Shown here in pieces: positions 27,283-34,448 of a stretch of 44,837 nt of DNA. A model generated the notes under the pieces. That model worked only from the letters and a program-made list of their open reading frames with translations. It was not told the origin of the DNA and ran no database searches. Each line of letters opens with the position of its first letter. Within the stretch, counting starts at the first letter, position 1. Source of the stretch: Lachnospiraceae bacterium (GTDB taxonomy: Bacteria > Bacillota > Clostridia > Lachnospirales > Lachnospiraceae). The DNA lies in the NCBI GenBank assembly GCA_017619975.1, contig JAFZRH010000050.1, positions 1 to 44,837 of the forward strand, given 5' to 3'. A program made the translations under genes and the position numbers.

Positions 27283-28051
27283 AAAACTGGTTTTGCTTCT
27301 GCTGCCGCGCGCCGAGTATCCGGGTTACCGGACCCGGCTGCGGGAGGACGCGGCGCTGATCCTTGGCGGAGCGGTGACCGCCTGTCTGGCGGACGGCCTG
27401 TTTTACAGAAGCCTGGCCGGGCTGCTGCTGATGATTCCGCTTGCCTTCGGAACGCTCCGCATCGGCCGGAAGAAGATCGGCCAAAGACGGAAGGAGACGC
27501 TTCGAAAACAGCTGAGAGATTATCTGGTTTCGGTGGTTTCGTTCCTTCGGGCCGGTTATGCGCTGGAAAATGCCATGACCGGCGCGGAAAAGGAGATGGA
27601 ATCCATGTACGGCACCGGATCTTTGATCCGGACCGAGGCCGGTCTTATGAGCCGGCAGCTTTCTCTGCAGATCCCGCCGGAACAGCTCTGGAAAGAATTC
27701 GCCGGACGGACGAAACTGGAGGAGGGCGAACAGCTGGCCAGCATTTTTGCGGTGGCGAAAAGACAGGGGGGAGATTATCTTCCGGTTCTGAAATCGATCG
27801 TTCAGACGATGGATCAGAACTTCCTGCTGAGAACGGAAATTGCTACGATGCTGGCGGGAAAGCGGCTGGAATATTATCTGATGTGTCTGATCCCGGCCGG
27901 CATGCTGGCCTATCTGAACGTCAGTGCGCCGGATATGACAAGGTGCTTATATGAGGGGAACGGCCCTGTCTGGATGAGCGTTTTCCTGCTCCTGTACGCG
28001 GCGGGGGTGCTCTGGGGCGACAGAATTCTGGAAAAAAGCTATGAGTCGTAA
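27215..28051 (+). CDS. tadB: TadB-like inner-membrane pilus platform protein
   Basis: A type II secretion F-domain protein forming part of the membrane platform on which the ATPase acts. The T2SF region is visible from RKQLRDYLVSVVSFLRAGYALENAM through QMPPEQLW-like QIPPEQLW to AVAKRQGGDYLPVLKSIV. Membrane helices lie near the N-terminus and at the end (YLMCLIPAGMLAYLNV, MSVFLLLYAAGVLW). The start is uncertain: the frame is open from 27107 inside tadA. ATG 27215 gives 278 residues (MKKELFSSRSG), whereas TTG 27293 would give a shorter protein. No strong ribosome site is visible, so translation is probably coupled to tadA. Confidence 0.82.
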   Translation: MKKELFSSRSGRRKRRRPCFSPEKLVLLLLPRAEYPGYRTRLREDAALILGGAVTACLADGLFYRSLAGLLLMIPLAFGTLRIGRKKIGQRRKETLRKQLRDYLVSVVSFLRAGYALENAMTGAEKEMESMYGTGSLIRTEAGLMSRQLSLQIPPEQLWKEFAGRTKLEEGEQLASIFAVAKRQGGDYLPVLKSIVQTMDQNFLLRTEIATMLAGKRLEYYLMCLIPAGMLAYLNVSAPDMTRCLYEGNGPVWMSVFLLLYAAGVLWGDRILEKSYES

Positions 28052-28700
28052 TCGATCGTATCTATGCGCCGCCTGCGGACTGACGGCCGGTCTTCTGGCC
28101 TTTGCTTATCTGTTTCGCGCGGAGAGAAAGCAGGAAGCCCTGCTGCTTCTTCTGGCCTCGGCTGCGTTGGCGGCGGCGCTTCTCTATCTTCCGATCCAGC
28201 GAAAAAAAGAAGCGGACAGGAAGCGGAGGGAGGCCTTGAGCCGGGACTACAGCCAGCTGGTGACCCAGCTGAGCCTCTATATGACGGCCGGACTGACGCT
28301 GCGAAGCAGCTGGGAACAGATCGTCAGATCCTATGAAGAAGAAAAACAGGCCGGAGGCAAAACCCGTCCGGCTTATGAGGAAATGCTTGCCACCTGGCGG
28401 GATCTGAAAGGCGGCATGTACGAGGACCGGGCATACGGCAGTTTCGGAAGACGCTGCGCCCTTCCGGAATACCTGCGGCTGGGCGGCCTTCTGGAGACCT
28501 ACGTTCAGCAGGGGAACAAGGAACTGCTGCTTCTGCTGGAACAGGAAGCGGCTGCCAGTCTGACGCAGGCGCTGCAGGAGGTTCGGAAACGGGGAGAGCA
28601 GACCGGGACCAGGCTGCTGATCCCGCTGCTGGTGCTGTTTGCGCTGACCCTGCTGCTGGTCATGGTCCCGGCCATGATCAGTGTGCAGGCGAGAGTATAA
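28041..28700 (+). CDS. tadC: TadC-like inner-membrane pilus platform protein
   Basis: A 219-residue second platform protein. It has two membrane helices at the N-terminus (GLTAGLLAFAYLF and ALLLLLASAALAAALLYLP), a T2SF-like cytoplasmic domain (RDYSQLVTQLSLYMTAGLTLRSSWEQIV, YVQQGNKELLLLLEQE), and a C-terminal helix (LLIPLLVLFALTLLLVMVP). It is shorter than proteobacterial TadC but typical of Clostridia. It overlaps tadB by 11 bases. Confidence 0.8.
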   Translation: MSRNRSYLCAACGLTAGLLAFAYLFRAERKQEALLLLLASAALAAALLYLPIQRKKEADRKRREALSRDYSQLVTQLSLYMTAGLTLRSSWEQIVRSYEEEKQAGGKTRPAYEEMLATWRDLKGGMYEDRAYGSFGRRCALPEYLRLGGLLETYVQQGNKELLLLLEQEAAASLTQALQEVRKRGEQTGTRLLIPLLVLFALTLLLVMVPAMISVQARV

Positions 28701-28725
28701 AACGATTCAAAACAAGGAGGTCTTT

Positions 28726-28923
28726 ATGGAAAAGGACAAAAAAACGGTAAAAGAAGCCCTGCGAAGATTCGGAGCAGACGAATCGGGCGTCGGTGTGGTC
28801 GAGATCATTCTGATCCTGGTCGTTCTGATCGCGCTGGTCGTGATCTTTAAGGAACAGCTGACAGAGATCGTGAACAGCATTTTCGGCGGAATCCAGAGCG
28901 GTGTCGATTCCCTTGTTCCATGA
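28726..28923 (+). CDS. flp: Flp1-like type IVb pilin
   Basis: A 65-residue pilin subunit. A charged leader (about residues 1-21) ends in ESG, and the prepilin peptidase would cut after Gly21. This leaves VGVVE with Glu at position +5, the hallmark of type IV pilins. A 20-residue membrane helix (IILILVVLIALVVIF) and a short tail follow. The ATG at 28726 is fixed by AAGGAGG at 28714-28720, the strongest ribosome site in the operon, as expected for an abundant subunit. The stop overlaps the next start (ATGA). Confidence 0.9.
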   Translation: MEKDKKTVKEALRRFGADESGVGVVEIILILVVLIALVVIFKEQLTEIVNSIFGGIQSGVDSLVP

Positions 28924-30464
28924 GGCAGGCAAAGGGCTCGGTTACGGTCTTTCTGGCTTTGAGCGCCGTCCTGATCTTCGCGCTTTTCTGTACCTGTCTG
29001 GAGAGCGCCAGGGCGATCTGTACGGATGCGCTGATGAAGACGGCGGCTGATTCTGCGATCCGGTCGGTGTTTGCGGCATATCAGGGAGATGTGAAAAGAG
29101 AATACGGGATCCTGCTCTGCCGCGGCCGCACGGCCTGGAATTCCTGCTGGCAGGAAGAAGCCGGCCGCTATGCGGAAAAGTATCTGGAACCGGGCGCAGG
29201 CGACGCGAACGAAGAGGCGGACAGGATCGGCGTCTGCGATCTTTCCGCGGCGGCGATCGATGCGGTCTATATCACAGAGGGAGAGGGCCGTGTCTTTGCG
29301 GATACGGTGACGAATTATATGAAATCGGCCGGACTCGCCATCCTTCTCAAAGAAGCGCTGGAGCGTCTGGGAATATACAGCGAAGAGGAAGGATTTCAGT
29401 TCGCGGATACCCTGAAAAAGATGCTGGGCGACAGTGACAGCAGTCCGGAGAGCATTTTGGACAGTTATAAGGATATACAGTCTCAGGCCCTGGAACTGCA
29501 GACCCCGCCGCCGTCCGGGAACGATACGCCGCCGGGATCCGGAAGCGGGCAGACCGCACCGACGGAGGAAAGCAGCGCCAAAGAGATGAAAGCAGATCTG
29601 CTGGAGCAGATCAAGGCGATCCGGGAAAACGGCCTGATCGCCGTCCTGACCGGAAGCGAGAGCCTTTCCGAGTATGCATGGAACACCGACCCGACCCTGC
29701 CGAGTCTCCTGCCGGCCGCCGAAAAGGCGGCGCACAGCGATTATCCCTCCGCTTCCGTTTCCCTCCTGAATCATTTCCTGATGGGGGAGTACCTGCTGCA
29801 CCGGATGGGGAATTATGTCAGCCGGAAAACGGGCGGTTCTCAGTACGAAACAGAGTATGTACTGACCGGGAAGAGCAGTGATAAGGCGGCCTTCGAAAGC
29901 GTCGCCGGCCAGATCCTGCTGATCCGCATGGGTTTTAACACCGCATATCTGATCACGGATGCACAGAAACTGGCCCAGGCAGAGATGCTGGCTGCCGCCA
30001 TTTTATCCGTTCTGGCGCTTCCGCAGCTGACTGTGGTCCTGAAATGGCTGCTGGTCGCGGCCTGGGCGCTGGCGGAAAGCATTGTGGATGTCAAAACACT
30101 GCTGAAAGGCAAAAAGATACCGCTCCTGAAAAATGAAGCGAACTGGAAGCTGAAGGCCCTGAGTCTGGATCTGTCGGCCGGGGAAGGAAGCAGCCGGGGC
30201 CTTGGCTATGAGGATTACCTTCGTCTGCTGTTTTATCTGGGAGACGTACGGGAACAGTCCTACCGGATGATGGACGTCATGCAGAAACGGCTTCGCCTGA
30301 AGCTGCCGGCTTTCCAGATGAGAGAATATATGGTGTACGCCGCCCTGTCCCTTACGGTCACGACGTCGTATCTCTATATACAAACGCCGCTCCTCCGCCT
30401 GATCTCGGGCGGAAAAGGAAGACGTTACCACAGGCAGTCATGGTATGCCTACGAAAGGAGGTGA
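28920..30464 (+). CDS. DUF5702-type TadG-like pilus protein
   Basis: A 514-residue exported protein. The N-terminus KGSVTVFLALSAVLIFALFCTCLESARA is the DUF5702 signature, a TadG-like helix retained in the membrane. The long region after it is extracellular and rich in Ser/Pro/Gly (about 195-225), with a further hydrophobic stretch at about 345-385. Proteins of this kind are found in Clostridial tad operons and are thought to be minor pilins or assembly factors; the exact role is unknown. It overlaps the pilin gene by four bases. Confidence 0.8.
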   Translation: MRQAKGSVTVFLALSAVLIFALFCTCLESARAICTDALMKTAADSAIRSVFAAYQGDVKREYGILLCRGRTAWNSCWQEEAGRYAEKYLEPGAGDANEEADRIGVCDLSAAAIDAVYITEGEGRVFADTVTNYMKSAGLAILLKEALERLGIYSEEEGFQFADTLKKMLGDSDSSPESILDSYKDIQSQALELQTPPPSGNDTPPGSGSGQTAPTEESSAKEMKADLLEQIKAIRENGLIAVLTGSESLSEYAWNTDPTLPSLLPAAEKAAHSDYPSASVSLLNHFLMGEYLLHRMGNYVSRKTGGSQYETEYVLTGKSSDKAAFESVAGQILLIRMGFNTAYLITDAQKLAQAEMLAAAILSVLALPQLTVVLKWLLVAAWALAESIVDVKTLLKGKKIPLLKNEANWKLKALSLDLSAGEGSSRGLGYEDYLRLLFYLGDVREQSYRMMDVMQKRLRLKLPAFQMREYMVYAALSLTVTTSYLYIQTPLLRLISGGKGRRYHRQSWYAYERR

Positions 30465-30469
30465 AATGT

Positions 30470-31576
30470 ATGCGGACAGGGCTCCGGAAACAGCAAGGTG
30501 ATGGTAAGACTGATCTGACAGTCAAAGATGCTTCTCAACAAAAAAACAATTCTGGATTCTATTTCTGTCTATGTCATCGCCCAAAACACATAGATCAAAC
30601 AAGAAAAAAACTCTCCGAACCCCGTGCTTCCGGAGCTTCCTGTCATGCGGCCTCCTTAACGGTGGAGGCGGCGCTGACCCTGCCCCTGTTCCTGCTTCTG
30701 TGCAGCTTTTTCTTCACGTTTTTCAGCGGACAGCTCTGGCAGCTGCGTCTGGGAAAGGCGCTGGACGAAGTCTGTGAGGACGTGGCCGTCTGGTCTTATC
30801 TGATCGATTTTGCCGATGATTATACCGGGATGGATCTGCTGACGCTGGCAGACGGAGGCCTGATCAGCGGTGTTCTGGAAAAAGACGGCGAATCGCTGGC
30901 AAAACTGCTGCGCGGCGAAGCGGACGTGATCGGGGAAATCAAAACATTTCTGCTGGAAAAAGGCTCCGCCCTGCTGTGGCAGGAATTGCTTGTCCAATGG
31001 ATCAAAGCAAAGGTCGGAAAGGAGAGCTTAAGGGCTTCCCCGCTGGTACGGGGAGAAGAGGGGCTGTCTCTTTCGGGCAGCACTCTGCACGGACGTGATC
31101 TGGATCTCATCCTCAGTTATGAGATCGAATCTCCGCTTCGCTTCCCGTTCCGCCTGAAGATCCCCGTTGTTCAGCGGAGCTGCCGCCGTCTGTGGATCGG
31201 CACGAAGGTTGAAAAACCGGCGGACGAGACGGAAGAGGAGGAAGAAGAACAGGAGGAAATCTGCTATGTGACGGCCTGGGGCTCGGTCTACCATACGGTA
31301 AAAAACTGCCGTGTACTGGAACTGAAGATCCTGACCGTTGAGATGGCCGTTCTGCCGTCGCTCAGGAATACGAGCGGCGGAAAGTACTATCCCTGCGACC
31401 GGTGCGCCAAAAACCAGAGCCCGCCCGGAACGGAGGTCATTATTACCCAGCCGGGGACCCGGTATCATTTCCGGACGGATTGTCCTTCTTTAAAAAGAAC
31501 GATCCGCGAGATCTCTCTCAGTGAAGCCAAGGAAAAATACCGGCCCTGTCATTATTGCGGAGGAGAAGAATCTTGA
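30470..31576 (+). CDS. TadE-like protein with two Cys-rich metal-binding-like modules
   Basis: A 368-residue protein. The ATG at 30470 is set by AAAGGAGGTG eight bases upstream. An unusually long basic N-terminal tail (about 60 residues) precedes a pilin-like helix with SLTVEAALTLPLF (residues 62-74), the usual TadE/F pattern with Glu at +5. The middle is an extracellular domain. The C-terminus carries two copies of one Cys plus a CxxC pair: Cys280 with Cys309/Cys312, and Cys338 with Cys360/Cys363. Both have the same YHxxxxC and Y(Y/R)PC core. The duplicates resemble small zinc-binding folds. Role in the pilus is inferred from operon membership. Confidence 0.75.
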   Translation: MRTGLRKQQGDGKTDLTVKDASQQKNNSGFYFCLCHRPKHIDQTRKKLSEPRASGASCHAASLTVEAALTLPLFLLLCSFFFTFFSGQLWQLRLGKALDEVCEDVAVWSYLIDFADDYTGMDLLTLADGGLISGVLEKDGESLAKLLRGEADVIGEIKTFLLEKGSALLWQELLVQWIKAKVGKESLRASPLVRGEEGLSLSGSTLHGRDLDLILSYEIESPLRFPFRLKIPVVQRSCRRLWIGTKVEKPADETEEEEEEQEEICYVTAWGSVYHTVKNCRVLELKILTVEMAVLPSLRNTSGGKYYPCDRCAKNQSPPGTEVIITQPGTRYHFRTDCPSLKRTIREISLSEAKEKYRPCHYCGGEES

Positions 31577-32040
31577 AATGGATGGAATCGGCAGCTTTTT
31601 TACTATATCTGGGCCTGCTGGCGCATTTCGACCGGAAAACGCGAAAGATTCCTGCGGCTCTGATCCTGGCAGGCAGCGGGACCGGTCTTTTGCTGCGCCT
31701 GCTGTCGGCTTTTCGGGGCGAACTGATACCGGCCGCCCTGCTCTGGCATTACGGAACGGGCCTTTTGTGGGGGCTGATTCTGTTGCTGGCCGTGCGTCCG
31801 GGAAAGGGAGCGGTCGGAACAGGCGACGGGCTGTGCTTTCTGAGTTTTGCGCTCTGGCAGGACAATGCTTTTGTATTCTCTTTACTGCTGCTGTCCCTGC
31901 TGCTGCTCGCGCTTTACGGGCTTTTGGTCAATCCCGGAAAGCAGGAAAGGTTCAGACAGAGTCTTCCGCTGATGCCGTTTGCGTGGGTCGCTGCGGCAGG
32001 TTTTCTGATCACGGAGCTTATTCAGGAAGCTTTACGGTAG
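31573..32040 (+). CDS. Prepilin peptidase, A24 family (TadV/CpaA type)
   Basis: A 155-residue polytopic aspartyl protease that trims the pilin leader. The two catalytic aspartates are visible: Asp20 in HFDRKTRKIP and Asp85 in GTGDGL. The short length without a methylase domain is typical of TadV/CpaA. The likely start is TTG 31573, which overlaps the previous stop (TTGA) and follows GGAGGAG by about nine bases; ATG 31582 is the alternative. It is the enzyme expected to process the pilin at 28726 and the TadE-like proteins. Confidence 0.85.
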   Translation: MKWMESAAFLLYLGLLAHFDRKTRKIPAALILAGSGTGLLLRLLSAFRGELIPAALLWHYGTGLLWGLILLLAVRPGKGAVGTGDGLCFLSFALWQDNAFVFSLLLLSLLLLALYGLLVNPGKQERFRQSLPLMPFAWVAAAGFLITELIQEALR

Positions 32041-32234
32041 AAGCGGCGCTGATCCTGAGTGTGATCCTTGGCGTACTGTTTTTTATGATCCGTCTGGCTT
32101 TGGCGAAGCAGGGGGCTGTCGAGCAGGAAGCACTGCGGATGCTGCTGCGGCCGATCCGCTACGAGACGGCTTTGCGGCCGACGGATCTGATCTATATCGG
32201 AGAGTTTATCCAGGAATGGATCCCTCCGAAATAA
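31983..32234 (+). CDS. Small TadE-like pseudopilin overlapping the prepilin peptidase gene
   Basis: An 83-residue product read in another frame over the last 58 bases of the peptidase gene. The conserved part is GSFTVEAALILSVILGVLFF, a classic TadE-type pilin helix with Glu at +5 after the glycine/serine cut site. A short tail ends in EWIPPK. The only start codon close by in this frame is GTG 31983, without a clear ribosome site; the frame stays open back to 31521. The frame's upstream part looks like a shadow of the peptidase. It closely matches the style of the larger TadE-like protein, so the gene is likely real, but its start is uncertain. Confidence 0.62.
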   Translation: MGRCGRFSDHGAYSGSFTVEAALILSVILGVLFFMIRLALAKQGAVEQEALRMLLRPIRYETALRPTDLIYIGEFIQEWIPPK

Positions 32235-32253
32235 AAAGAGAAGGAAGAGAAGA

Positions 32254-32856
32254 ATGAATCTGGAGACTGTGGAATATGTGAAAGAGCTGGACGGCAATTA
32301 TCTGCTGCTGGATACGGAGGAGGCCTCGCCGTTTGTCGAAAAAATGCTGTGTTACGGGCGGCCGCGCGGGATCCTTCCGTTCCGTGTCTATCAGGAGGAG
32401 CCCCGCCGCTGCAGCTATGAGATCAGCGGAAGGGAGAGCCTGTCGGCACGGGCGCGCCTGAGAGCGCTGCAGGCGGAAGAGATCCGGGAAATCGTGCGGG
32501 CCGTCTACGCGGCCTGCGGGGAACTGGAAGATTTTCTCCTCCGGCCGGGCAGCCTGATCGCGGAACCGGGGATGATGTACCGGGGCCGGGACGGATGGGC
32601 TTTCTGCGTGCATCCGTCGCAGGAGGAAGATATCATAGAGCAGATGCAGCGGCTGTCGCGCTTTTTCCTGACCAAGTGCGATCATCAGGATCCGGAGACC
32701 GCGGAGCTGGCCTACAGCCTGTTTCAGCTCTGCCATGAGGCAAACGTGACCTTCGCGCAGATTATGGAGTTGATCGGAACGGATCCTTCGGGGGAGAAAG
32801 GGAGAAGTTCCGCCCGAAAAAAAGCGCCCGGGCGATGGTTCCGCCGCCGCGGATAG
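32254..32856 (+). CDS. DUF6382-like protein without FHA domain
   Basis: A 200-residue soluble protein. Its N-terminal 170 residues (YVKELDGNYLLLDTE, GILPFRVYQEE, FLLRPGSLIAEPGMMY) resemble the DUF6382 domain that in Clostridial tad operons usually leads into a C-terminal FHA phosphothreonine-binding domain. No FHA part follows here; the protein ends in a strongly basic tail (RKKAPGRWFRRRG). The role is unknown; position suggests regulation or assembly of the pilus. It is the last gene of the operon. Confidence 0.7.
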   Translation: MNLETVEYVKELDGNYLLLDTEEASPFVEKMLCYGRPRGILPFRVYQEEPRRCSYEISGRESLSARARLRALQAEEIREIVRAVYAACGELEDFLLRPGSLIAEPGMMYRGRDGWAFCVHPSQEEDIIEQMQRLSRFFLTKCDHQDPETAELAYSLFQLCHEANVTFAQIMELIGTDPSGEKGRSSARKKAPGRWFRRRG

Positions 32857-32858
32857 TC

Positions 32859-32887
32859 TTGTTTTTCCTTCAGCCATCCGCTATAAT
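32859..32887 (+). promoter_or_regulatory. Promoter of the Sua5 gene, nearly touching the start codon
   Basis: TTGTTT (32859-32864), 17 bases, perfect TATAAT (32882-32887). Only nine bases separate the -10 box from the ATG at 32897, so RNA should begin two to four bases before or at the start codon. Confidence 0.75.
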
Positions 32888-32896
32888 GTTTCCGTT

Positions 32897-33970
32897 ATGG
32901 AAACTTTTATCAGAACTATAACCGGCAGCGGGGAGGACGACCGGATTTACCGCGAAGCAGCGGACGTGATCCGCAGCGGCGGCCTGGTGGCTTTTCCGAC
33001 CGAGACGGTCTACGGATTGGGCGGAGACGGTCTGGATCCTGACGCAGCCAGAAAAATTTATGAAGCCAAGGGACGTCCGTCGGACAATCCCTTGATTTTG
33101 CATGTGGCGGCGTTTTCTCAGATCCCGCCGCTGGTCCGGGAGATCCCCGAAAAAGCCCGCCGCCTGATGGAGGCCTTCTGGCCGGGACCCCTCACGATCA
33201 TTCTGCCGAAGAGCGATCTGGTCCCTTCGGAAACGACGGGCGGTCTTTCCACCGTCGCTCTGCGCATGCCGGACCATCCGGTCGCGCAGGCTTTTCTGAA
33301 AGCGGCAGACTGCCCGATCGCGGCGCCCAGCGCCAATCTTTCCGGACGCCCCAGCCCGACCAACGCGCGTGACGTCTGGGAGGATCTGAACGGCAGGATC
33401 CCGCTCATCCTGGACGGCGGAGAGTCCCGGATCGGACTGGAATCCACGATCGTTGACCTGAGCGGACCGGTGCCGACGCTGCTTCGGCCGGGATTTTACA
33501 GTCTGCAGCAGGTAAAACGGGTGCTGGGGACCGCAGCGGTAGATCCGGCTGTTTTCGGAGCGCTGCCCGCCGACGTCCGGCCCAAGGCGCCCGGGATGAA
33601 ATACCGTCACTATGCGCCGAATGTTCCGCTGATCCTGGTGGAAGGAGAAGACCGGGAACGCGCGGAAACCATACAGCGTCTGGCGGACCCTGCGAAGAAA
33701 ACGGCAGTGCTCGTTACGGAAGAGACCCTGCCTCTTTATGGAGATGCGGCGGATCTGCTGCTGATCCCGCTCGGCTCCCGCAGGTATCCGGAGGGAATCG
33801 CGCACCGGCTGTTTACAACGCTCCGGGCGCTGGATCATCTGCAATTGGACCTCGTTTACAGCGAGACCTTCGAAGAAGGTCCGATGGGAATGGCTGTTAT
33901 GAACCGCCTGCGCAAGGCGGCGGGGTTTCACATCATCGGGGGAAAGGATAAAGAAACAGACAATGAATAA
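32897..33970 (+). CDS. ywlC: Threonylcarbamoyl-AMP synthase, long Sua5 type
   Basis: A 357-residue enzyme making threonylcarbamoyl-AMP from threonine, bicarbonate and ATP, the first step of the t6A37 tRNA modification. The YrdC domain (about 1-200) shows GGLVAFPTETVYGLGGD, KGRPSDNPLILH, and SANLSGRPSPT. The Sua5 domain follows (LRPGFYSLQQV, APGMKYRHYAPNVPL). The length fits Sua5, not the short TsaC. The chosen ATG gives the usual N-terminus, yet no Shine-Dalgarno site precedes it. It overlaps the dCMP deaminase gene by eight bases. Confidence 0.93.
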   Translation: METFIRTITGSGEDDRIYREAADVIRSGGLVAFPTETVYGLGGDGLDPDAARKIYEAKGRPSDNPLILHVAAFSQIPPLVREIPEKARRLMEAFWPGPLTIILPKSDLVPSETTGGLSTVALRMPDHPVAQAFLKAADCPIAAPSANLSGRPSPTNARDVWEDLNGRIPLILDGGESRIGLESTIVDLSGPVPTLLRPGFYSLQQVKRVLGTAAVDPAVFGALPADVRPKAPGMKYRHYAPNVPLILVEGEDRERAETIQRLADPAKKTAVLVTEETLPLYGDAADLLLIPLGSRRYPEGIAHRLFTTLRALDHLQLDLVYSETFEEGPMGMAVMNRLRKAAGFHIIGGKDKETDNE

Positions 33971-34445
33971 GCGAGAAGATTATATCAGCTGGGACGAATA
34001 CTTTATGGGAGTCGCCATGCTCAGCGCGGCCCGTTCCAAAGATCCCAACACACAGGTGGGAGCCTGTATCGTGAGTCAGGACAACAAGATCCTTTCCATG
34101 GGCTACAACGGTTTTCCGATCGGCTGCTCGGATGATGAATTTCCCTGGAACCGGGACGGCGAGCCGTATGACAGCAAGTATTTCTATACGACGCACAGTG
34201 AACTGAATGCGATCCTGAACTATCGGGGCGGTTCGCTGGAGGGAAGCAAACTGTATGTGACGCTGTTTCCCTGCAATGAATGCGCGAAGGCCGTCATACA
34301 AAGCGGCATCAAAACGATCATCTACGCAGACGACAAATATGCGGAGACGCCTGCCGTACGGGCTTCCAAGCGGATGCTGACGGCAGCCGGTGTTCAGATG
34401 ATCCCCTATACCCACAGCGGCCGGGTGGTAGAGCTGCGTCTATAA
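33963..34445 (+). CDS. dCMP deaminase
   Basis: A 160-residue zinc-dependent deaminase converting dCMP to dUMP for dTMP synthesis; ComEB-like. The zinc site is His78 in TTHSE with catalytic Glu80, and Cys104/Cys107 in PCNEC. The N-terminal WDEYFMGVAMLSAARSKDPNTQVG and GYNGFP are typical of the family, as is the second metal or regulatory region around CSDDEFPWNRDG. It is translated from an ATG inside the end of the Sua5 gene. Confidence 0.93.
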   Translation: MNKREDYISWDEYFMGVAMLSAARSKDPNTQVGACIVSQDNKILSMGYNGFPIGCSDDEFPWNRDGEPYDSKYFYTTHSELNAILNYRGGSLEGSKLYVTLFPCNECAKAVIQSGIKTIIYADDKYAETPAVRASKRMLTAAGVQMIPYTHSGRVVELRL

Positions 34446-34448
34446 TCG

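Noticed and set aside
31521-31982. N-terminal extension of the small TadE-like frame
   Set aside because: The residues are low-complexity Ala/Gly/Arg and mirror the prepilin peptidase frame, which has both catalytic aspartates. Only the last 83 codons look real.
34441-34446. TATAAT just before the GTG of the 803-residue protein as a second leaderless promoter
   Set aside because: No -35-like hexamer is found at a suitable distance (the bases there are GC-rich), so the match is probably chance.
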